Assembly: GCF_035046505.1 (NCBI RefSeq)
Contig: NC_089827.1
Location: 15,933,353-15,997,352 of the forward strand
Length of the DNA: 64,000 nucleotides
Origin: Tiliqua scincoides
Lineage: Eukaryota; Chordata; Lepidosauria; Squamata; Scincidae
Direction of reading: 5' to 3'
The translations under genes and the position numbers were made by a program. Below are positions 41,108 through 52,272 of this stretch, in pieces. Positions within the stretch are counted from its first letter, which is position 1. Each line of letters begins with the position of its first letter. Below the pieces are notes generated by a model. That model was not told the DNA's origin, did no database searches, and saw nothing but the letters and a program-made list of their open reading frames with translations.

Positions 41108-41339
41108 ACAGAAATATTGCTGTGATGTTGGCATAAGGTCATATTTTGTGAGATTTATCTTAGCAAAATTATATCTATAGCGGTATCTATCTTTACAACC
41201 TTTTCTTTGTCGGACTGATTGCTCGTGAATAACCCAGAATGGTTGGCAGACATTTCATCAGTTAAAAAAGAGTTGAGGTAACTCTGGGACCACCTGGATT
41301 ATGATTTTCAAGGAAATATCTCCAAGAACCAGAGATGTA

Positions 41340-42894
41340 CAAATCCACCATGGTTAGACTCAAGTCGAGTCCCGAGTCCCCACTCCCTTTGACTCGACTC
41401 ATGCAGGAGTCTTAATGGCCATTGGGACTCATTCAGAGTGTTTTCAAGACTCTATTTGACTCGATGCAGGATTTTTGTTTTTTTGATACATGTGTCAGGT
41501 GCAACTCTGCAGAAAAAACAGAGCTGTTGCTGGCGGGATGCATGTCAAAGATCTCATTTAATACTCTGATGATGTCCCCGTCCCATCCCAGAACTTAAAG
41601 AAAACTGCTGTTCTTTGAGTGAAGGCAGCAGTACAGAAAGCACCATCGTTTCCTGATGAACCCCAGTGATGAAACACCTTCCCCCAATTCACATCACTCC
41701 TTCAGAAGGAGCACCAGGCACACCAGGACAAGGAGCAACAGGGAGTGGGAGATTGGTCTGAGCTCGGAAAGACGGGAGGGGGTGGGACGAACTGCATGAG
41801 AGTGGGTCAGAAGTGGCAAGCAGGAGGAGGGTTGCATATAGCAGCTGGGTGGGATACCAGTATGACCCAATCCATTGCAGCTCTACTCAGAAGTACCATT
41901 TAGATACTCACCTACAGTATGTAAAATTTTTGTCAAGTAATCAAGCTCAAATTATCATTTCGACTTATCTCCGGGTCAATCAAAGGGCAGAGCTTTTCAG
42001 CTCTGAAAAGTTTTGTTTCTCCACTCAGCTCAGGCAGGCACCTCCTTAGTTTCTATAGTAACTTTCCTGGGAAATTCCAGTCAAAGTTAACCTTTTATTC
42101 TCCTCCAGTGAATTTTGCAAATGCTGCTGCAGCCTGGTTCCCTTTTGCAGGAGTAAGTGCACTGTAAAGTGTTTACAAAAAGGTGGTGAAGACCAGAATT
42201 TAAAAAGAATAAAAATGTATCTTATGATCTTTTACTATGTTTTTAATAAATTAGAGACTGTACAGTTCTTAGGTAACAATTACTGGTAGGTTATTTTTCA
42301 GGATCTGGCCTGGGCTAAAATCAGACAAAACTATAGTCAGACACTCCCCTAAGTTTAACCCTTGACTTATCCAAGGGTCATAGAAAATTCCATGATTTTT
42401 GGCTCAAAACCTGCCCTCGACTTATCTGTGGGATCGACTTATAGGCGAGTATCTGCAGTAGTTCCATTGTGGCCAGTCATTCAAAGAGCCTGCTGGAGCC
42501 ATGAGTTTTTCTTCAATGGCTAGGAACCACCTCCCCCCTGTCCTTCTCCCCTCACTCATCCAGCAAAAAAACTTTCATCTAATGATCACCGGTTCCTTCA
42601 GAGATGGACAAGAGAGCCTGGTCCCACCTGCCTCCCCCCAACTTCTGCTTGATGCAAAACCAAATTTTCCCTGCCCTTCCCTGGCTGGAACTTCCCTGCT
42701 GCTCTCCCTGTCTGAATGATGGCCCCACAAGGTGTTCTTGTGACACGGCCTCAAGTCTGCACGTGTGGGAACTCATTTCAGAGTCAGTGGCCTCAGACGC
42801 AAGTCGGTGCCAGAGTCATTGACACATGTGACTCAAGTGTACATGTGTTTTTGTGACTCAAACTTGAGTCACCTGACTCGAGTTCCCAACCCTG
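41340..42894. mobile_element. 1.55-kb hAT element with GAGTC-rich ends, carrying a nested element
   Basis: Left end CAGAGATGTACAAATCC, then ACTCAAGTCGAGTCCCGAGT; right end GACTCGAGTTCCCAACCCTG. Flanks CCAAGAAC (41332-41339) and CCCAGAAC (42895-42902) match at 7 of 8. No frame longer than about 115 codons and no transposase motif, so it is non-autonomous. A second element occupies about 41898-42460. Confidence 0.75.
41898..42460. mobile_element. Nested DNA transposon with AGATACTCGCCTA ends
   Basis: Left TTAGATACTCACCTACAG and right TATAGGCGAGTATCTGCAG are inverted. Next to the right end, CTCGACTTATCTGTGGGATC is typical of a widespread hAT family with TAAGTCGAC words. Boundaries approximate; duplication not seen. 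Confidence 0.55.
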
Positions 42895-43019
42895 CCCAGA
42901 ACTTAGTGATGTGTGGTCAGTGTGAGAAACAGCAGGTTTTCAAGTTTGATAGATGCAGAGTGAGCTGTGAGCTGCCTGAAGACTGATAACACCTTGGGAG
43001 TGCATGGTGTCTGCTTACT

Positions 43020-43307
43020 TAGTGGCATAGCTAAGCCAAGGCTTGGGGGGTATATTGCTGTCCCGTGATGGTGGTGGTCCACCATCTCTGTTGAGGGTTG
43101 GTGACCACACATCTTGGCTACTTTGGAAACAGTGTGAAATCAGCTCTCCTGCCCACTCCATTGTCTCCAAATGGAACCATTTTCAGAGGTGAGAGCCATA
43201 CATGTGCTGGGGAGGGGGGTGACAGTTCAGGGGCACATGGGGGGGTTGCTACGCTGCTCAGTGACATCACCTGGCCCTGGGACCCACCCAACCTAGCAAC
43301 GCTCCTG
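43020..43307. mobile_element. hAT MITE, family of 14444-14727
   Basis: Left TAGTGGCATAGCTAAGCC; right AGCAACGCTCCTG (worn). Flanks TGCTTACT and TGCTTAAG match at 6 of 8. The interior shares CCACCATCTC, CAAATGGAACCATTTT and GTGCTGGGGAGGGGGGTGAC with 14444-14727. Confidence 0.7.
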
Positions 43308-44096
43308 TGCTTAAGTATAGGACAGTCTCTTTGCCGCCACTTGAAATCTGAATTTTTTCTACATAAAGCAAATATTACAAGGACACTATTAAATGCTGCC
43401 TTTGGGCACAGCAGGCCCAATCCATGACATGTTAGCACTTGGGAGGAGCAGTGAACAAACAACTGTAACCTCCCTTCTGTCCACTACTGATGGGGCTGGC
43501 CCGCTTACTTGGTTCCTTCCTCTGGGCAGGCTCTTTAAACAAAGCAGGAAATACTGACCATGCTGGGAGTTTAAAGACCTAGCCCAGAAGGGGTGGTATG
43601 ATTAGGCTGCCTTGAGGCAGGACAGGGTGGCAATGGGGCAGAGGGTGGGAGGATCAGACCCAAGTGGGGAGTGGGATTGATGGTGCCAGCATGCACTGTG
43701 TTCTATCCCCCTTCCTAAGCCTGATGCTTAGTGCATCAGTGCATCCTGCTACAGTAGTGCATTAGTCTACATAGCTGGTGCCGGTCCAAGTTGACCCATT
43801 GCAGCTGCTGGGGCTTATCCTGGGGCAAGGGAGCAAATATCCTGAGGACACCACTAGCAGTCAATATTCCCCTGCGGAATTCAGCATAGCCCATGCCAGT
43901 GATGCTGCATCGATGTGGGGGAATTTAGCTAGGACTGGGCTAAAAGAAAGGGAAGGCAGACAAAAGTTCCCCTGATCTGCTTTCTGCAGCTGAGATCTCA
44001 GCTCAAGTGGAGGAGTGTTCTCTATGCAGAGGATCACAAGTAGGCACCCACCAAATCCACCCCACCGATCACTGAACCTGTTGTTTAAGTATATAC
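43308..44096. other. GC-rich MITE-like DNA, not resolved
   Basis: Words CAGGCCCAATCCATGAC (43408) and GCACTGTGTTCTATCCCC (43695) belong to the AATCCTAT MITE group. Several worn copies probably overlap. No coding supported. Confidence 0.35.
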
Positions 44097-44322
44097 AGTG
44101 GCCCTTCCTCATGTGCTGGCTCAGAACCCGCGGATTTGACTTACCGCAGCTTCCGAACTTGAGACTTGAGGGCTTTATCAAACCTTCTGGATGGAAGTGC
44201 CTTCTGGCTGCATCCAGGAGGTATTCTAAGGTGCAGGAAGGTCGTGTGTGGCCTCTGCATGTCACAGAAGGTGTCCCAGAAGCTTCTAGTTTTACAAAGC
44301 TGTGTCCAGAGGTTCTCTAAGG

Positions 44323-44882
44323 TAGCACTCGCCAAACCACAGGCCGTGGGCCGGATCCAGCACAGCGCTACCTCCCTCCCTCGTGTGAGAAGTGCTTATC
44401 GTTCCGCCATGCTGCTTTGAAGAAGCCCACCCGACGGCTGTAATACCACACTCTAGGCCAGTGATTTTCAGCCTTTTTTAACTCAGGCACACTGACAAGG
44501 TACTAAAATTATCAAGGCACACCATCGGCTTTGTGACAATTGACAAGGGACACTGCTCTGCTGGTGGGGGGCTCACATCCCCCAATGGTCCTACTGATAA
44601 ATGACCCTCCCCCAAACTCCCGCAGCACACCTGCAGACCATTCGCAGCATACCAGAGTGCCACGGCACAGTGGTTGAAAATGGCTGCTCTAGGCAGTTGC
44701 TTCTACCTGGAAATGCAGGCACAAAGCCTGCTGGGCAGTGGGCTACAGATGCAACTGCCTAGATTGTTGTGTTACACAGCAATCAGTTGGGCTTCTTTAA
44801 CCAGTGCAGCAGAATGGTCAGAGTGGGTTCAAACAGGGACTGCTTTTTCCATGTGCAGTGGTTGCAAGTTTGGTGACCGCTG
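44323..44882. mobile_element. hAT element with exact 8-bp duplication, nested in Tigger-like element
   Basis: Left TAGCACTCGCCAAACC, right GTTTGGTGACCGCTG; CTCTAAGG repeated exactly at 44315-44322 and 44883-44890. The interior GGCCGTGGGCCGGATCCAG is typical of the 'GGCC-GGATC' hAT MITEs. Without the inner insert it is about 324 bp. Confidence 0.85.
44459..44686. mobile_element. hAT MITE nested in a hAT element, exact 8-bp duplication
   Basis: Left CAGTGATTTTCAGCC, right TGAAAATGGCTG; CTCTAGGC at 44451-44458 and 44687-44694. Same family as 3590-3790. Length 228 bp. Confidence 0.9.
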
Positions 44883-44955
44883 CTCTAAGGGATCCCCCAT
44901 GGATTTTGCTACCATTGGGTTCAGTAACTGCAGGGGGTCCGGGAACTGAGGTTAC

Positions 44956-45241
44956 ATAAGAACAGCCCCGCTGGATCACGCCATAGGCCCATCTAGACCA
45001 GCTTCCTGTATCTCACAGTGGACCACCAAATGCCCCAGGGAGCACACCAGATAACATCCTGGTGCCCTCCCTTGCATCTGGCATAGCCCATTTCTAAAAT
45101 CAGGAGGTTGCACATACACATCAAGTCTTGCAACCTGTAATGGATTTTTCCTCCAGAAATTTGTCCAATCCCCTTTTAAAAGCATCCAGGCCAGATGCCA
45201 TCACCACATCCTGTGGCAAGGAGTTCCACAGACCAACCACA
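44956..45241 (-). mobile_element. CR1 3' fragment (TTATGTTC family)
   Basis: Minus strand: from GGAACTCCTTGCCACAGGAT (the WNSLPQDV codons) through the ORF end (FLEEK) and 3' UTR to GGGGCTGTTCTTATG. It abuts the right end of the Tigger-like element. Internal small deletion near the CACCAGGATG segment. Confidence 0.88.
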
Positions 45242-46100
45242 CCTGTACTGAGTTTCCACCTGTACTTTACTTAACCAACAGGAACAGTAGCTTGACAGAA
45301 GAGCATGGTATAGGGAGAGAGCTCCCCTGCCCCTTGCATTTGAGAGGGCATTGTCACTTTTCTATTCCGAAGCAGTGCTGAATTTTCTGGTACATGTGCT
45401 CTCAGCCTTGCGCATTACTGTGACTTCAGCCTGATGAAAAGACAGCGCTGTCTCATGGCACAGCAATCCTCCCCTTATTGTATAAGCACTTTTGCACATT
45501 AATACGACGCCAAGTGTATGAAAAATTAAAGTGACAGTTGTCACTGAGAAGATGAGGTGCTGGTTTGAAGTTGCCTCGCCTAGTTAGCTCTTTTTCACAT
45601 CTTTGAATCATACAGGTGTGTGCTTTTGTTCTCCAGGGAGCATGTGGTGGCAGCGCTCTGTCAGGGCTCCAGTGTAATTGTTTGTTAGCGGAGAGGTTCG
45701 GAAGGCACACAACATGCATAGTATGTTCTCCTGGGAACATCCATCTAAGATGTGCCTTTCCAGCAGCTATGCCAGAACTTTTCCAGTGGGCTGATTGACA
45801 GGCTGTCGTTAGCCATCTAGTTAGCATTGCAAACAAGCAAGGCGGTGCATTTCTTCGACATCTGCTCAAGTTGACGTCTAAGAACAGAGAGAGCGACTTC
45901 CCTTCCTTCTCATTTCTGTCCTCGCCATCCCATCATTTTGATGAGGATGGAACGATGACTTCTGAAGCCTTGAAAGCAAAACATACTTAATATATCACAC
46001 CTGTGCTGTGCTTAACGCCAGGAATCTTCAAATTCTGAAAGTTCATGTGTGTTTAAAAGTTTGTTAAGTTAGCGGTTCTGTATGATCCCATTTCTTTATC
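45242..46100. other. Apparently single-copy island with TALE-homeodomain sites
   Basis: No repeat recognised. TGACAGTTGTCA (45532-45543) is a palindromic TGIF/MEIS/PKNOX-type site and TGATTGACAG (45792-45801) is the PBX-MEIS/PREP decamer. A 138-codon minus frame (45453-45869) has no known motif and is taken as chance. Candidate enhancer only. Confidence 0.35.
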
Positions 46101-47132
46101 TCACTGCCAGCATTACACAGGGCTTCCTAGATTTGTGCCAACGGTTTAGCTAGCACAGGTCCAACAAGCTGAACTGAGAAGGTTGGGCCTTTACCTGGTA
46201 TAAGGGGAAAAATATCCTCTTGCCCCGAGTAGACCTCCAGTTTTTAGGAGCCAATGTCTTGCAACTTGATCAGCCAACCAGTTTTCATTGGATAGGAGAA
46301 CAAATATGTGGGGATTCCCAGGTTTGATTCACTGCATGGGGCTTTTCCCTTTACAATCTAGGGTTGCAGAAACATCCATCTCCCTATATTAATAAATGTA
46401 GGACAGTGTGAATATCTGACTGAAAGAAGTCTTGCAATTGCATTCAGGCAGTCCAGCGCAAATATGTAAAATAAGTATGAATGAAGATGGATATTGGTGT
46501 TTATCTTCATCACTTTTTTTTCCCCCACCTAGGCAATGCAACAGGCCTTCTTCACTTTTGGTTTTGACCAGTGAGTCGTATTTATTTCTCATATATTTGT
46601 GACTTTAGCCTGTGACTCAGATGTAGCAAACACATTCAAAAATACCTTTGCCACTGTTCTCTCAAATCTATAGGCTAGGAAAAGATGAAAATTAAAGGTG
46701 GCAGAAGTGAGACGGTGGGGCTGGCTTACTTATCGCAAGTAACAGAGGCGCAATTTAAGAGGTGCAGTACTTGGATTCGAGACTTGCCATTTTCTCTCAC
46801 TTTCAGTGGGTCCCTTTAGGATGTAAACTTATTCAAGTGAGTTTGCAGGAGCTCTTAATTGTTCTCCAGAGTTCACATCTGCGTTAAATAGCTCACTGCA
46901 GAGTTATATTTAAAGTGTTTGGCATGGTCCCTCTAGAGATTTAAAATATTATACTTTCCCCCCTTGGAACAGATTGAGATATTCTTATAACACCTGTGTT
47001 GTTCTCACTTTCTAATTAATACTTTATATTATCTTAAGGGCTGCAAGTGTATTCAATTTGCAGCAGAAAAGCTATATATATGTATACGTGTGTGTGTGTG
47101 TGTGTGTGTCTATTTATCATGTCGGCGGTGCC
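46101..47132. other. MITE scrap, then AT-rich unassigned DNA
   Basis: 46100-46200 shares TTGTGCCAACGG and AGCACAGGTCC words with other AATCCTAT-group MITEs. 46780-47070 is AT-rich and looks unique. A (GT)n run follows at 47089-47109. Confidence 0.3.
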
Positions 47133-47252
47133 CTCTGACAAGTCTCGTGTTGTCTTGTGTGCTCCCTGAGGTATCTGGTGGGCCACTGTAAGATACAGGA
47201 AGCTGGACTAGATGGGCCTATGGCCTGATCCAGCAGGGCTGTTCTTATGTCT
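47133..47252 (+). mobile_element. CR1 3'-UTR tail monomer
   Basis: Starts at GTCTCGTGTTGTCTTGTG, at nearly the same 5' point as the monomers of the dimers, and runs through AAGATACAGGAAGCTGGACT to GGGCTGTTCTTATGTC. Confidence 0.88.
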
Positions 47253-47279
47253 TTTCTGATTATTTAGTATAGCTTACAG

Positions 47280-47696
47280 CAGTGCTTCCAAATCTTCTCA
47301 GCCCAGCACCCCACCACATCCTCCTTGGTGGGTTGCGACACCTGAATGACTTACTGGGAGGGAGAGGAGGCTCATCTGGGTTGCATTGGGCCAGTGACCC
47401 ACTCTACTGGCCTCTGTGGGCCTCAGAATGGTCCACAGAAGCTTTAGAAAGCAACTTCCAGTAGTTAACCAGAGGTAGCTTTCCAAAAACTGGAAGTGGC
47501 TTTCAGAGACTCCTGCGGGCCATTCTGAGGCCCGTAGAGGCCAGTAGGGTGGTTTGCCGGTCCAGTGCAATCCAGAAGAGGCCACTCTCCCAGAATGGCT
47601 CAGCTGAAGCAAGGGCAGGTAGCAGGGTTCAGGTTGCATGTGGACCCACTGTATGTTGGCGCCAATGGGTCATGACCCACAGTTTGTGAAACCCTG
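47280..47696. mobile_element. Fold-back hAT MITE
   Basis: Left CAGTGCTTCCAAATC, right GTTTGTGAAACCCTG; flanks GCTTACAG and GCTTATAA (6 of 8). The middle is a long inverted repeat: GGCCTCTGTGGGCCTCAGAA pairs with TTCTGAGGCCCGTAGAGGCC, and CAACTTCCAG with CTGGAAGT. Confidence 0.75.
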
Positions 47697-48086
47697 GCTT
47701 ATAATAAAAATTACACAAAATTAAAAAGCAACACACTATGCATGACACAAAATAATCAAATTTCTCAGAAAAAAGGGTCCTCCCCTCCTGGGACTCATCT
47801 CTTAAAGTTAAAACAAAACTATCACATTTAGCAAGCAAGTATGGGACTCGTTGGACAATCTCTCAAGTTCACCACCACTCTTTCCAAGTCATACTAAGAT
47901 ATTCCAATGTGTCTTAGATGAGGTTTTCTCCATATGTGATGACCAGTCAACTAGTGCTCACCCCGAAGGTTGTCCTGACCCCCTTCGCTTCTCTTTATGG
48001 ATGTTTCCCTCAACACATACAGTGCCATGGTTGTCCTCTGCCTTGATAGCTACTTGATAACTGCCTTGCCTCTGTCCTTGATACCT

Positions 48087-48422
48087 TGGGCAGGAGGTCT
48101 GGTCTAGAGGGTAGAGCCTCCGTCTGCCTGAAGATAACATCCACAAGGTCGCCAGTTTGAGGCCACCGGCACCGTGCGACCTTGGAGCAGCTGACAAGCT
48201 GAAGCCGAGCTATTCCATCTGCTCTGAGCATGGGAGGATGGAGGCCAGAATGTGAAGCCAGATCGGAATGAAACACCTTGAATGTAGTCATTCTTGAAAG
48301 AAAGAACCTTCTTTGAAATTGTAAAAATCCCTATTTAATAAGGGATTTAATAAAGCCTGCCTATGTAAACCACCTTGAATAAAGTCTTGAATAAAGACCA
48401 AGAAAGGTGGTATATAAATACC

Positions 48423-48465
<43 letters not shown>

Positions 48466-48480
48466 ATTATTATTATTATC
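48087..48480 (+). mobile_element. tRNA-derived SINE with L2-like end and (TTG)n tail
   Basis: The head GTCTGGTCTAGAGGGTAGAG is a tRNA A-box region and GCCAGTTTGAGGCC a B box, about 40 bases apart, so an RNA polymerase III promoter is recognisable. The body follows, and the end ACCAAGAAAGGTGGTATATA is the L2-type tail, then TTG/TTA triplets (48423-48478). Part of the body (AATAAAGTC) is tandemly repeated. Length near 330 bp without the tail. Confidence 0.8.
48423..48478. repeat. (TTG)n(TTA)n microsatellite
   Basis: Triplet run forming the 3' tail of the tRNA-type SINE. Confidence 0.9.
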
Positions 48481-48557
48481 TACTAGAAAGACTCCTGTGC
48501 AAGACAAAGTACAACTGTGATGTGTGTCTTCCTTTTTAATCCTGTCCTCCCAAAATC

Positions 48558-48760
48558 AGGGCGCAATCCTAACCCCTTATGTCAATGCTTACCAGCACTG
48601 GCAAAAGGGCAATGCAGCTCTGTGGTAAGGGAACAAACATTCCCTTACTTTGAGGAGGCCTCCGTGAGTGACACTCAACTGCAGGCTGCAGGACATGTCC
48701 CATTGGCACCGCTATGCCAGTGCTGAAAAGCACTGACATAAGGGGTTAGGATTGTGCCCT
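48558..48760. mobile_element. MITE with long near-perfect inverted ends
   Basis: Left AGGGCGCAATCCTAACCCCT then TATGTCAATGCT; right AGCACTGACATAAGGGGTTA then GGATTGTGCCCT. About 30 bases pair with two or three mismatches. Interior GGTAAGGGAACAAACATTCC matches 35448-35628. It is 203 bp and followed three bases later by another MITE. Confidence 0.88.
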
Positions 48761-48763
48761 CAC

Positions 48764-48846
48764 AGCCCAATCCTATCCACACTTTCCTGGGAGTAAGCCC
48801 CACTGACTCTAATGAGACTTCTGAGTAGACATGCACAAGATTGGGC
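48764..48846. mobile_element. Palindromic MITE (GGGAGTAAG family)
   Basis: AGCCCAATCCTATCCACAC, CCTGGGAGTAAGCCCCACTG, ACTTCTGAGTAGACATGCAC and AAGATTGGGCT. Both ends are intact. Confidence 0.85.
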
Positions 48847-48874
48847 TCTCAGTGTCTTTAATTCAAATCAGGAG

Positions 48875-49065
48875 AATGGTCCGCAGGTGTGCTGTAGGAT
48901 TTTGTGGGAGGATTTTGTGGGAGGGTCATTTATTAGAAGGGCCATTGGGGGATATGAGCCCCCATCAGCAGCATGGTGTGCCTTGTCAGTTGTCAAAAAG
49001 CTGATGGTGTGTCTTGAGAATTTTAGCACCTTCTCTGTGCTGTGAGATGAAAGGCTGAAAACCAC
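48875..49065. mobile_element. hAT MITE, family of 3590-3790
   Basis: GGTGTGCTGTAGGATTTTGT, GGCCATTGGGGGATATGAGC, CAAAAAGCTGATGGTGTG and right end GGCTGAAAACCACTG match the family body in order. The left end is worn; GTGGGAGGATTTT is locally duplicated. Confidence 0.75.
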
Positions 49066-50336
49066 TGCTTTAGGCAGCATAGGAAGTTAAGCTATGCCAT
49101 GCCTCGATCAGATAAAAGCTGATAGCAGGCATCGAACTACTGGCGAACTGCTCTAAATGGTTAGAGTGAGGATGTCAGCATTCATGGTACCACCACAGAC
49201 CTAAACATTATCTGTACCTGCTTGGCGTGTCATTGACTTGTCAATTGTTGCATATCCTTCATCTGATTTATCTTCATCTGGTTAAATTAGAAAAGTTGTG
49301 GCCTTTATCCATTCCAGTTCCTTTGTCTTGTCATTACGGCAGTTGGTCACAAATATCCTTGTTCCAATCATGTTTAATAGCTTCTTGCAAAGTACTTGCA
49401 AAGTAATCGTACTGGGCTATCAAGAGAGAAATGCTCACGGAACCCGATCGGATCAGCCTATAATATGTTCAGGTAACTGGTCTGAGAAACTACACCATCA
49501 TTTTAATCTATTTTAAAAGCAGCAATAGCATCACAATCAGCAATTTTCTTTCAAACAGTTTTTGCTGCTTTTATAAAGCTCTCAGCTTGCAGTTAAGGCA
49601 TTTCTAAGCTAGGGACTTGCTTTGTGTATTTAATCATTAGATACGCATTTGTTCTGATGCTTAGATATTCATTAACTTTGGTATAATAAAGAAAATAATG
49701 TCCCCCTTAAAGACTGTGCTGTAAAGCTTTAATTTTCACAGTGAATATGGATGCTGTTCTGCCAATTTTTCATGGCATTTTATTTCTCCCCATCAGTTTG
49801 GCAAGAAGTCAGTAGACAACTGATCCGTCTATACAAATTCCAAAAATCCCCTTTTCTTTATGCCGCTTTCCATGGCTAGCAATCACAGGCAGGATTATTA
49901 TTTGAATTAATTCTGTAGAAAATGTCATCATTTATAGAAGATTTTTCCCTCTGTGAGCCTCAGAGAGAAATCTATGCATTTTTAAGATAAACAAGAGCTG
50001 AAATGTTTTGTCCGGTAAAATGAGGTTATGGCTAAGAGTATTATCAGGTTCTCTTTGGGAAGTCACGTAGGATAAACTGGATCAACCTGTGAACTGGAGA
50101 GATAGATATGAAGAAATACTTAGTGTAAGGTACATTGTCATGCTTGCAGGGAATAACAGCAAATAATATTATTATCAGCTGGAAAAGTCAGAAGAAAAAA
50201 ACATGTTCCTCTTGTAGTTTGTTTACTCTCATTTGGATGCTCTCCTTCCTTTGGGGGACACTTTCTTCCCCTCAATTCTCAGTCTTCTAGAACAAGAAAT
50301 GGAATCTCTACAACGTTCCAAAAAATCTTTTTAGTG
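49066..50336. other. Apparently single-copy AT-rich island, candidate conserved non-coding DNA
   Basis: No recognised repeat over about 1.2 kb. 49600-50000 has many ATTA/TAAT words and CATTTATAGAAGATTTTTCC-like stretches. Judged only by composition and absence of repeats. Confidence 0.3.
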
Positions 50337-50648
50337 CAGTAGTGTAGCTGGAGGAGTGGGTGCCCGGGGCAAGATGATGCAATGACACTTCCATGTCATC
50401 CTGTCACCTCCACACCTGCGCAGTCACCCCCTCTCGTACATGATCTTGGCCCTGGAAATGGCTCAATTTGGAGTTGTACGGGGCCAAGGGTGGGTGAGAG
50501 GGCTCATTTTGTGGTATTTGCTTTGCAACAACTGTTAGCTCTGTCACCTCCTTGCCCCCAGTGGAGGCAGCGGAAAACCGCCACTCCGCCACTCTGCCAC
50601 AGGGGGCAATGCACACATACCCTGGGCCCCACTATATCTACACCACTA
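50337..50648. mobile_element. hAT MITE (CAGTAGTGTAGCT ends)
   Basis: Left CAGTAGTGTAGCTGG and right ATCTACACCACTA are inverted; the interior is GC-rich. The left end matches 56364 and 59605. Flanks do not match. Confidence 0.65.
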
Positions 50649-51368
50649 TATCAGCAGCCTTAGTCGAGCTTGCCACACATAATTGTTTGTCTGGGGGGTC
50701 CACTATTCAATCAGTTAAATACACATGATTTTGACATGTGCTCCTTCACTCAATGTATACATCTTGCAGATTATTGTCTACTCTGGTGGCATTCGGTTTC
50801 CAAGATTCGGTTTCCAAGATCTTAGCTCTGATACTTTTTTTTTTTTTTAATAAACTGTGAGTGCCAGGAATACAAATGTGGGACCTTCTGCATGCAAAGC
50901 TTGTGCTCAATGACTGAGATTTGGCTCATCTGTTTTCTAAGCTACAGACTTGTACTTCCTCTCCGCCAGGAAGATTACTGGACTCGAGCCCAAGGGTATG
51001 AACTTAATGAGTTTACTAGGCCCAAACCACTGAGCCACCATGCAACTTCTGCCTTCTAAGCAGATAGTAATATGCGTGACATTGGTTTCAAAATTATTTT
51101 ATTCATTCATTCCCTTTATTCTTTCCAGAACAAGAGTGATAACTTTTCTTTGTCCATCTCTTCCGCAGTAAATTCCTTTGCTGCTCTCAGCACTTGAGGC
51201 ATTCGCTTCTTCTAGGAGTAGTTAAAATGTTGTCCTAGTGCAAGGGGGAAACCACATCTTGTTGCTTAGATCAGAATTGCATTCAGGAGGGCCTGCCTGC
51301 TCTCTTTGTTCCATCATGGGTGCCTGACCTGACAGGTATCCCGGGAGCCACCTTGCCTATTCTCAGAG
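50649..51368. other. Unassigned with one SINE remnant
   Basis: At about 50845-50945 the minus strand reads TTGAGCACAAGCTTTGCATG then CAGAAGGTCCCACATTTG, the head of a common reptilian tRNA-type SINE (usual form AGCATCTGCTTTGCATGCAG). The rest shows nothing recognisable. Confidence 0.45.
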
Positions 51369-51376
51369 ATTTCGAG

Positions 51377-51730
51377 CAATGTTTCTCAAGGTTTGTCCTC
51401 CGCTGTACCACTTCACATGGTCGACCTATTCAAAGTACTACAAGAAGTAACTGGTGATGACATAATCGCCAGTTAATTCTGGGTTGGGAGGCCAGATGCG
51501 ACATGGCAAGTACCAGTAAGAGGCTCAGGGTGGATGGGGGGGGGCTTTTTTGAGAGCAGAAAAGCATGCTTTGGAGTTCTGTCTGCTGAGCTGAGCCTCC
51601 TACCGTTGTTTGTTGTGTTGCATTCCTGGTCTTGTTGCTGGGCAGCAGGGGTCCACGGGTCCTGCAAGTACCACCAGATGCCACCTCAAGTACCTCTGGT
51701 GGTACCCATACCACTGGTTGAGAAACACTG
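51377..51730. mobile_element. hAT MITE with exact 8-bp duplication
   Basis: Left CAATGTTTCTCAAGG and right TGGTTGAGAAACACTG are inverted; ATTTCGAG lies at 51369-51376 and 51731-51738, exact. 354 bp, non-coding. Confidence 0.92.
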
Positions 51731-52151
51731 ATTTCGAGCAACCAGATGAGAGACAGGAGTAATTAGAACAAGGAGCTAGCTTTATTCTTTTTAGACCGCT
51801 GTATATCACAAATCTTGTCTCACAAATGCCTAATGCCTTTTGATTATGTGTAACCAATTTTTTATTCTCAATAAACCAACATATTTTTTACAGGCCTGTG
51901 TGTGGTCTTGAGTATCAAGAATTGGGAATTCAGCTAACCTGGCCTAACTGCTCAGCTTGTTACCAGAATATGTACTAGAATCTTGAGTTGTAGGTCCCTG
52001 AGGGTTGAGGGAGCCCAGGTTCTGCAAGAGCTGGGAGAAGCCCGTAGGTCCTCAGCTATCCTGGAGATGAGGGGCTGGCTTATCCAGGGTGGTGCCAGTA
52101 CTACTGAACAGAGAGCCTTGTAACCCCAGGATCTGCATATGTAACTGGCTT

Positions 52152-52204
<53 letters not shown>

Positions 52205-52272
52205 CCAGTACCTTCATTTAAAAATCTTGTACTCTGCATTTGGTTTATTTTGGCTAAGAATTGTGCCTTGTT
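51731..52272. other. Unassigned with (GT)n(GA)n microsatellite
   Basis: GT repeats at 52155-52186 pass into GA repeats to 52204. No other feature recognised. Confidence 0.4.

Larger units (their letters stand above)
44097..44955. mobile_element. Tigger-like element containing a double hAT nest
   Basis: Left CAGTGGCCCTTCCTCATG then CGCGGATTTGACTTACCGC; right TAACTGCAGGGGGTCCGGG then GAACTGAGGTTA. These are Tigger-type MITE ends with worn TA borders. A hAT element (44323-44882) splits it, and that hAT holds another (44459-44686). Confidence 0.6.

Noticed and set aside
45453-45869. 138-codon minus-strand frame as a host gene
   Set aside because: No recognisable domain, no splice context and no promoter; its length is within chance for this composition.
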